This document shows, piece by piece, positions 6,638 through 9,241 of a DNA stretch of 9,241 nt. The notes beneath the pieces are model-generated. The model was not told where the DNA came from. It was given only the letters and a program-made list of their open reading frames with translations, and searched no databases. The position numbers and the translations under genes are program-made. Source of the DNA: Bacteroidota bacterium (GTDB lineage: Bacteria > Bacteroidota > Bacteroidia > B-17B0 > Aurantibacillaceae); the NCBI GenBank assembly GCA_947474485.1, contig CANJJP010000040.1:1-9241 (forward strand), given 5' to 3'. Numbering within the stretch: position 1 is the first letter of the stretch; every line of letters starts with the position of its first letter.

Positions 6638-9241
6638 TGTGAAATTAATAACCTTAAACTCTGTTCTTCTGTTTACTGCATGTTCTTCCTCAGCACAGTT
6701 TACGTCATTACCACATTTGTTTTTAAGTTTTGATTCTCCGAAACCAATAGCAGTTAATCGTTTTTTGTTAATACCATTTTCAGCAATGTAAGCAACTGCA
6801 GACTGCGCTCTCTTTTTGGATAATTGCATGTTATATTCATCTGATGAACGTGAATCGGTATGCGAACTTAACTCAATTGTAATTTGAGGATTATCTTTCA
6901 TTATCTTAATTAGTTTATCTAATACTTTTTTTCCAGCATCATCAACTTGCGCATCATCATAAGCATAATATAGATGCTCTTCTATAGTGATATTTGCGCT
7001 CGGTATGTTTTTGTTAAAGTTCATAGTATCTAACCAAGGGTCGTTGATGTAAATATCAGTTAATTGATTTTCTTCACCTTTTAAGATTTGAAATTCAAAC
7101 CCTTTTTCGTTTCTGTAAATTTCTTTAACTATTTTTCCATCGGCTGATTTTAAAGTGATTTTTTTGATGCCTGCAAGTCTTGGGTCATCTTCGTTAAATT
7201 CTATCACATAACTCTTTTCTGCTAATAATTTATCGAATTTAATTTTTCCGGAACCATCAGTAGTATCACTTTTAATAAGTGAACGGTTTTCATCTTTTAG
7301 ATACACAATTAAATTTGGTATCGGTTTTTTGTTTTCATCAAAAACTGTCGTTCTAAAGTCTAATAACATTTCAGTATCTTCAACAGAAAGTTCAGAGATA
7401 TTTGATTTTTCTCCTTTTAGAATGTGATACTCAAATCCTTTTTCAGTTCGTAAAATTTCGCGAGTAGTTTTGCCATCATCTGATTTAATTACAATTTTCT
7501 TGTAAGCACTTAGTCGGGTATCCTGTTCATCAAATTCTACAATGTAGCTTTTGTCACCAAATAATTTATTGAATTTAATTTTACAAATAGCATCAGTTGT
7601 TTCTGTTGCCAACAATTTTCCTGATTCATCTTTTAAGAAAACTTTTAGATTAGGGATGGTATTGTTTTTATCGTCATAAACAGTAGTTTTAAAGTTTAAT
7701 TCTATGTTAGTGTCTTCAACTAACATTTCTGATAGATTAGATTTGTCTCCTTTTAAAATCTGTAATTCAAATCCTTTCTCGTCTCTAAGTATTTCTCTGG
7801 TGGTTTTACCATCATCTGAATTAATGATGATTTTTTTATACTTATTTAATCTACTATCTTTCTCATCAAATTCAACAATGTAGTTTTTGTCGCCCATTAA
7901 TGTGTTGAATTTTATTTTACCAATTCCATTCGTTGTTTGTGTCGAAAGTATTTTTCCATTTTCGTCCTTTAAAAAAACTTTTAAGTTGGGAATGGTAACA
8001 TTGTCTTCATTGTAAATAGTTGCCATAAAACTCAATGAAATGTCCGAATCTTCAACTAGCATTTCGGAGATCGTGTTTTTTTCTTTGTTTAATAAATGTA
8101 AGCTAAAAGTACCTTTTTCATTGGTTGTAGTTGTTAATAGCGTTTTTCCTTTATTGTTGGTTAAATATATTTTTGTTCCAGGTGCAAGTAATGAGTCTGA
8201 TTCTACAATTTCAATTAATATGGATTCTCCTGGAGGAATTTTGGTGAATACAAATGCACCAAACTGATTGGTAGTAGTTTCATCTATTATATTTCCATAT
8301 TTATCTTTAGCAACTATTTTAGTGTTTGAAATTGGAAGTGAAGGTGAATCGTTAAACAATAAGTTACCCGCTAATATTTTATCATCATCCAAATCCATAT
8401 CGGGCAATGCATTCGGGTCGCTTGGTAAATTTTTAAACACAAATTTGTCGCCTGCACTTGCTCCGCTTACTCTTACAATACTGTGGTTTTTATCTGCAAA
8501 ATAATAGTGTTTCATGTTTGAAAACAAACTATCATTTTCATCTATATCAACCAAATATTTTTCATTTGTTTTTAATGAGCTAAATTTAAAGTAACCATCT
8601 TTATCAGTTCGTGTTGTTGCAATTGGATTTCCTAAACTATCTTTTAGTTCAAGCTTTATGTTTTCAGAAGGGTCAAATAGGTCTTTACTGTTTAAAACAA
8701 ACCCTTCAAACTCAATATATTTTTGCGTAAAAACAAAACTAAAAATATCATCGCTTCCATTTCTGTTACTTGATACAAATCCATTAACTGAGTCGGTAAA
8801 GTAAATCGAAAAATCATCTGCTGGAGAATTAATCCCTAATCCTTCATTTCTGTTTAAAACCCATCTACCTTCTACTTGTGTTGCGCTAAACACATCTAAA
8901 CCGCCAAATCCAACATGTTTGTCGGAAGAAAAGAATAGCATTCCATCTTTTCTCATGAAAGGGAATAACTCATTACCTAATGAGTTTACACTTGGACCTA
9001 AATTTATTGGTTTAGCCCAACTATCGCCTACTTTTTCGCAAATGTATAAGTCAGTTCCGCCATAACCTCCTGGCATATCACTTGAAAAGAAAAGATATTT
9101 CCCGTCCTTCGAAACACTTGCATGGCCTAACGAATATTCATCACTGTCATAAATAAATTTTTTGGGTTTTCCCCAGGTTGTTCCTTTCTTAGTCATGAAA
9201 TAAAGTTTCGATTGATTAACAAAGGATTTATTTTTTTCTAC
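6632..9241 (-). CDS. PorE-like OmpA family protein with PD40 repeats and CRD/Cna-B-like repeat array (5' end beyond window)
   Basis: The C-terminal 869 residues of a periplasmic or outer-membrane protein. The frame stays open past the ATG at 9196 to the right edge and encodes SKLYF just before it, completing a PD40 strand, so that ATG is internal and the true N-terminus is missing. Numbering from the edge: three PD40 propeller motifs (about 40-66, 90-118, 142-167, with DGKYLFFSSD and DGMLFFSSD); five carboxypeptidase-regulatory/Cna-B-like units (about 175-737); and an OmpA C-terminal domain (753-868). That domain keeps HTDSR (D796) and LSKKRA (R811), the Asp and Arg that bind peptidoglycan diaminopimelate, and ends NRRTEFKV after two cysteines, as is common in Bacteroidota. 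The order PD40-CRD-OmpA matches PorE of the type IX secretion system, which also has N-terminal TPRs that would lie off the edge here. A paralogue with a different anchoring role is equally possible. Confidence 0.92.
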   Translation of the reverse strand, partial: VEKNKSFVNQSKLYFMTKKGTTWGKPKKFIYDSDEYSLGHASVSKDGKYLFFSSDMPGGYGGTDLYICEKVGDSWAKPINLGPSVNSLGNELFPFMRKDGMLFFSSDKHVGFGGLDVFSATQVEGRWVLNRNEGLGINSPADDFSIYFTDSVNGFVSSNRNGSDDIFSFVFTQKYIEFEGFVLNSKDLFDPSENIKLELKDSLGNPIATTRTDKDGYFKFSSLKTNEKYLVDIDENDSLFSNMKHYYFADKNHSIVRVSGASAGDKFVFKNLPSDPNALPDMDLDDDKILAGNLLFNDSPSLPISNTKIVAKDKYGNIIDETTTNQFGAFVFTKIPPGESILIEIVESDSLLAPGTKIYLTNNKGKTLLTTTTNEKGTFSLHLLNKEKNTISEMLVEDSDISLSFMATIYNEDNVTIPNLKVFLKDENGKILSTQTTNGIGKIKFNTLMGDKNYIVEFDEKDSRLNKYKKIIINSDDGKTTREILRDEKGFELQILKGDKSNLSEMLVEDTNIELNFKTTVYDDKNNTIPNLKVFLKDESGKLLATETTDAICKIKFNKLFGDKSYIVEFDEQDTRLSAYKKIVIKSDDGKTTREILRTEKGFEYHILKGEKSNISELSVEDTEMLLDFRTTVFDENKKPIPNLIVYLKDENRSLIKSDTTDGSGKIKFDKLLAEKSYVIEFNEDDPRLAGIKKITLKSADGKIVKEIYRNEKGFEFQILKGEENQLTDIYINDPWLDTMNFNKNIPSANITIEEHLYYAYDDAQVDDAGKKVLDKLIKIMKDNPQITIELSSHTDSRSSDEYNMQLSKKRAQSAVAYIAENGINKKRLTAIGFGESKLKNKCGNDVNCAEEEHAVNRRTEFKVINFTK
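7031..8374 (-). repeat. Four tandem 112-residue (336-bp) coding repeats
   Basis: Within the OmpA-type gene, four consecutive units occupy 8374-8039, 8038-7703, 7702-7367 and 7366-7031. The landmark IPNLKVFLKDE recurs in the last three exactly 112 residues apart (in unit four as IPNLIVYLKDE). Each unit has a CRD-like half ending IVEFDE.D.RL and a second half DDGKTTREIL..EKGFE..ILKG. The second and third units share 72 of 96 aligned residues; the first is more diverged, and a fifth, still more diverged unit lies at about 8719-8375. The repeats are protein-level domains, not a mobile or CRISPR element. Confidence 0.85.

Noticed and set aside
7031..8374. Regular 336-bp repetition as a CRISPR array or mobile element.
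   Set aside because: The period, the uninterrupted reading frame and the protein-level conservation show tandem protein domains; there are no short identical repeats with spacers.
8040..8504. Two adjacent plus-strand frames (8040-8267, 8268-8504).
   Set aside because: They are antisense to the CRD repeat region of the OmpA-type gene; their serine-rich, low-complexity translations look like shadows.
9194..9196. ATG at 9196 as the start of the OmpA-type gene.
   Set aside because: The frame continues open to the window edge and the preceding codons (SKLYF) complete a PD40 strand; there is no signal peptide after this ATG.

Overview
The window looks like chromosome from a member of the Bacteroidota. 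It is AT-rich. Its two long minus-strand proteins have typical Bacteroidota architectures: a two-component-regulator propeller/Y_Y_Y sensor, and a PD40/carboxypeptidase-regulatory-like/OmpA envelope protein. Starts generally lack Shine-Dalgarno sequences, and at least one gene has a good Bacteroidota -7 element (TAnnTTTG). The prenyltransferase belongs to a UbiA-like clade found in menaquinone users. I cannot place the organism below phylum.

Layout: (1) 1-1490, minus: the N-terminal 496 residues of a secreted multiheme c-type cytochrome whose C-terminus lies off the left edge. (2) 1512-4754, minus: a 1080-residue transmembrane sensor with a 14-blade periplasmic propeller, a Y_Y_Y domain, one membrane span, a coiled coil and a cytoplasmic SpoIIE-type PP2C phosphatase. 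It sits 21 bp upstream of the cytochrome and probably shares its transcript. (3) 4755-4842: a divergent intergenic region with a weak promoter candidate and a 10-bp palindrome. (4) 4843-5430, plus: a phospholipid-scramblase/LURP-one-like protein. (5) 5505-5756 and 5758-6621, plus: a small membrane protein and a UbiA-family prenyltransferase separated by one base, with a promoter-like element almost touching the first start codon. (6) 6632-9241, minus: the C-terminal 869 residues of a PorE-like envelope protein, convergent with the prenyltransferase across 10 bp and running off the right edge.

How the genes may work together: the sensor presumably reads a periplasmic signal and passes it to a cytoplasmic phosphatase, whose likely targets would be STAS/anti-sigma type partners; none is encoded here. 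Its downstream neighbour is a periplasmic electron carrier, so sensor and cytochrome may be co-expressed. The prenyltransferase may supply a quinone precursor, but nothing here ties it mechanistically to the cytochrome. The OmpA-type protein probably anchors an outer-membrane or periplasmic assembly to peptidoglycan.

No intergenic gap exceeds 300 bases; the largest are about 75-90 bases. I saw no tRNA, rRNA, insertion sequence, CRISPR array or attachment site. I did not find a clearly new multi-gene system. The most unusual items are the 14-blade sensor-phosphatase paired with a multiheme cytochrome, and the repeat expansion in the PorE-like protein.
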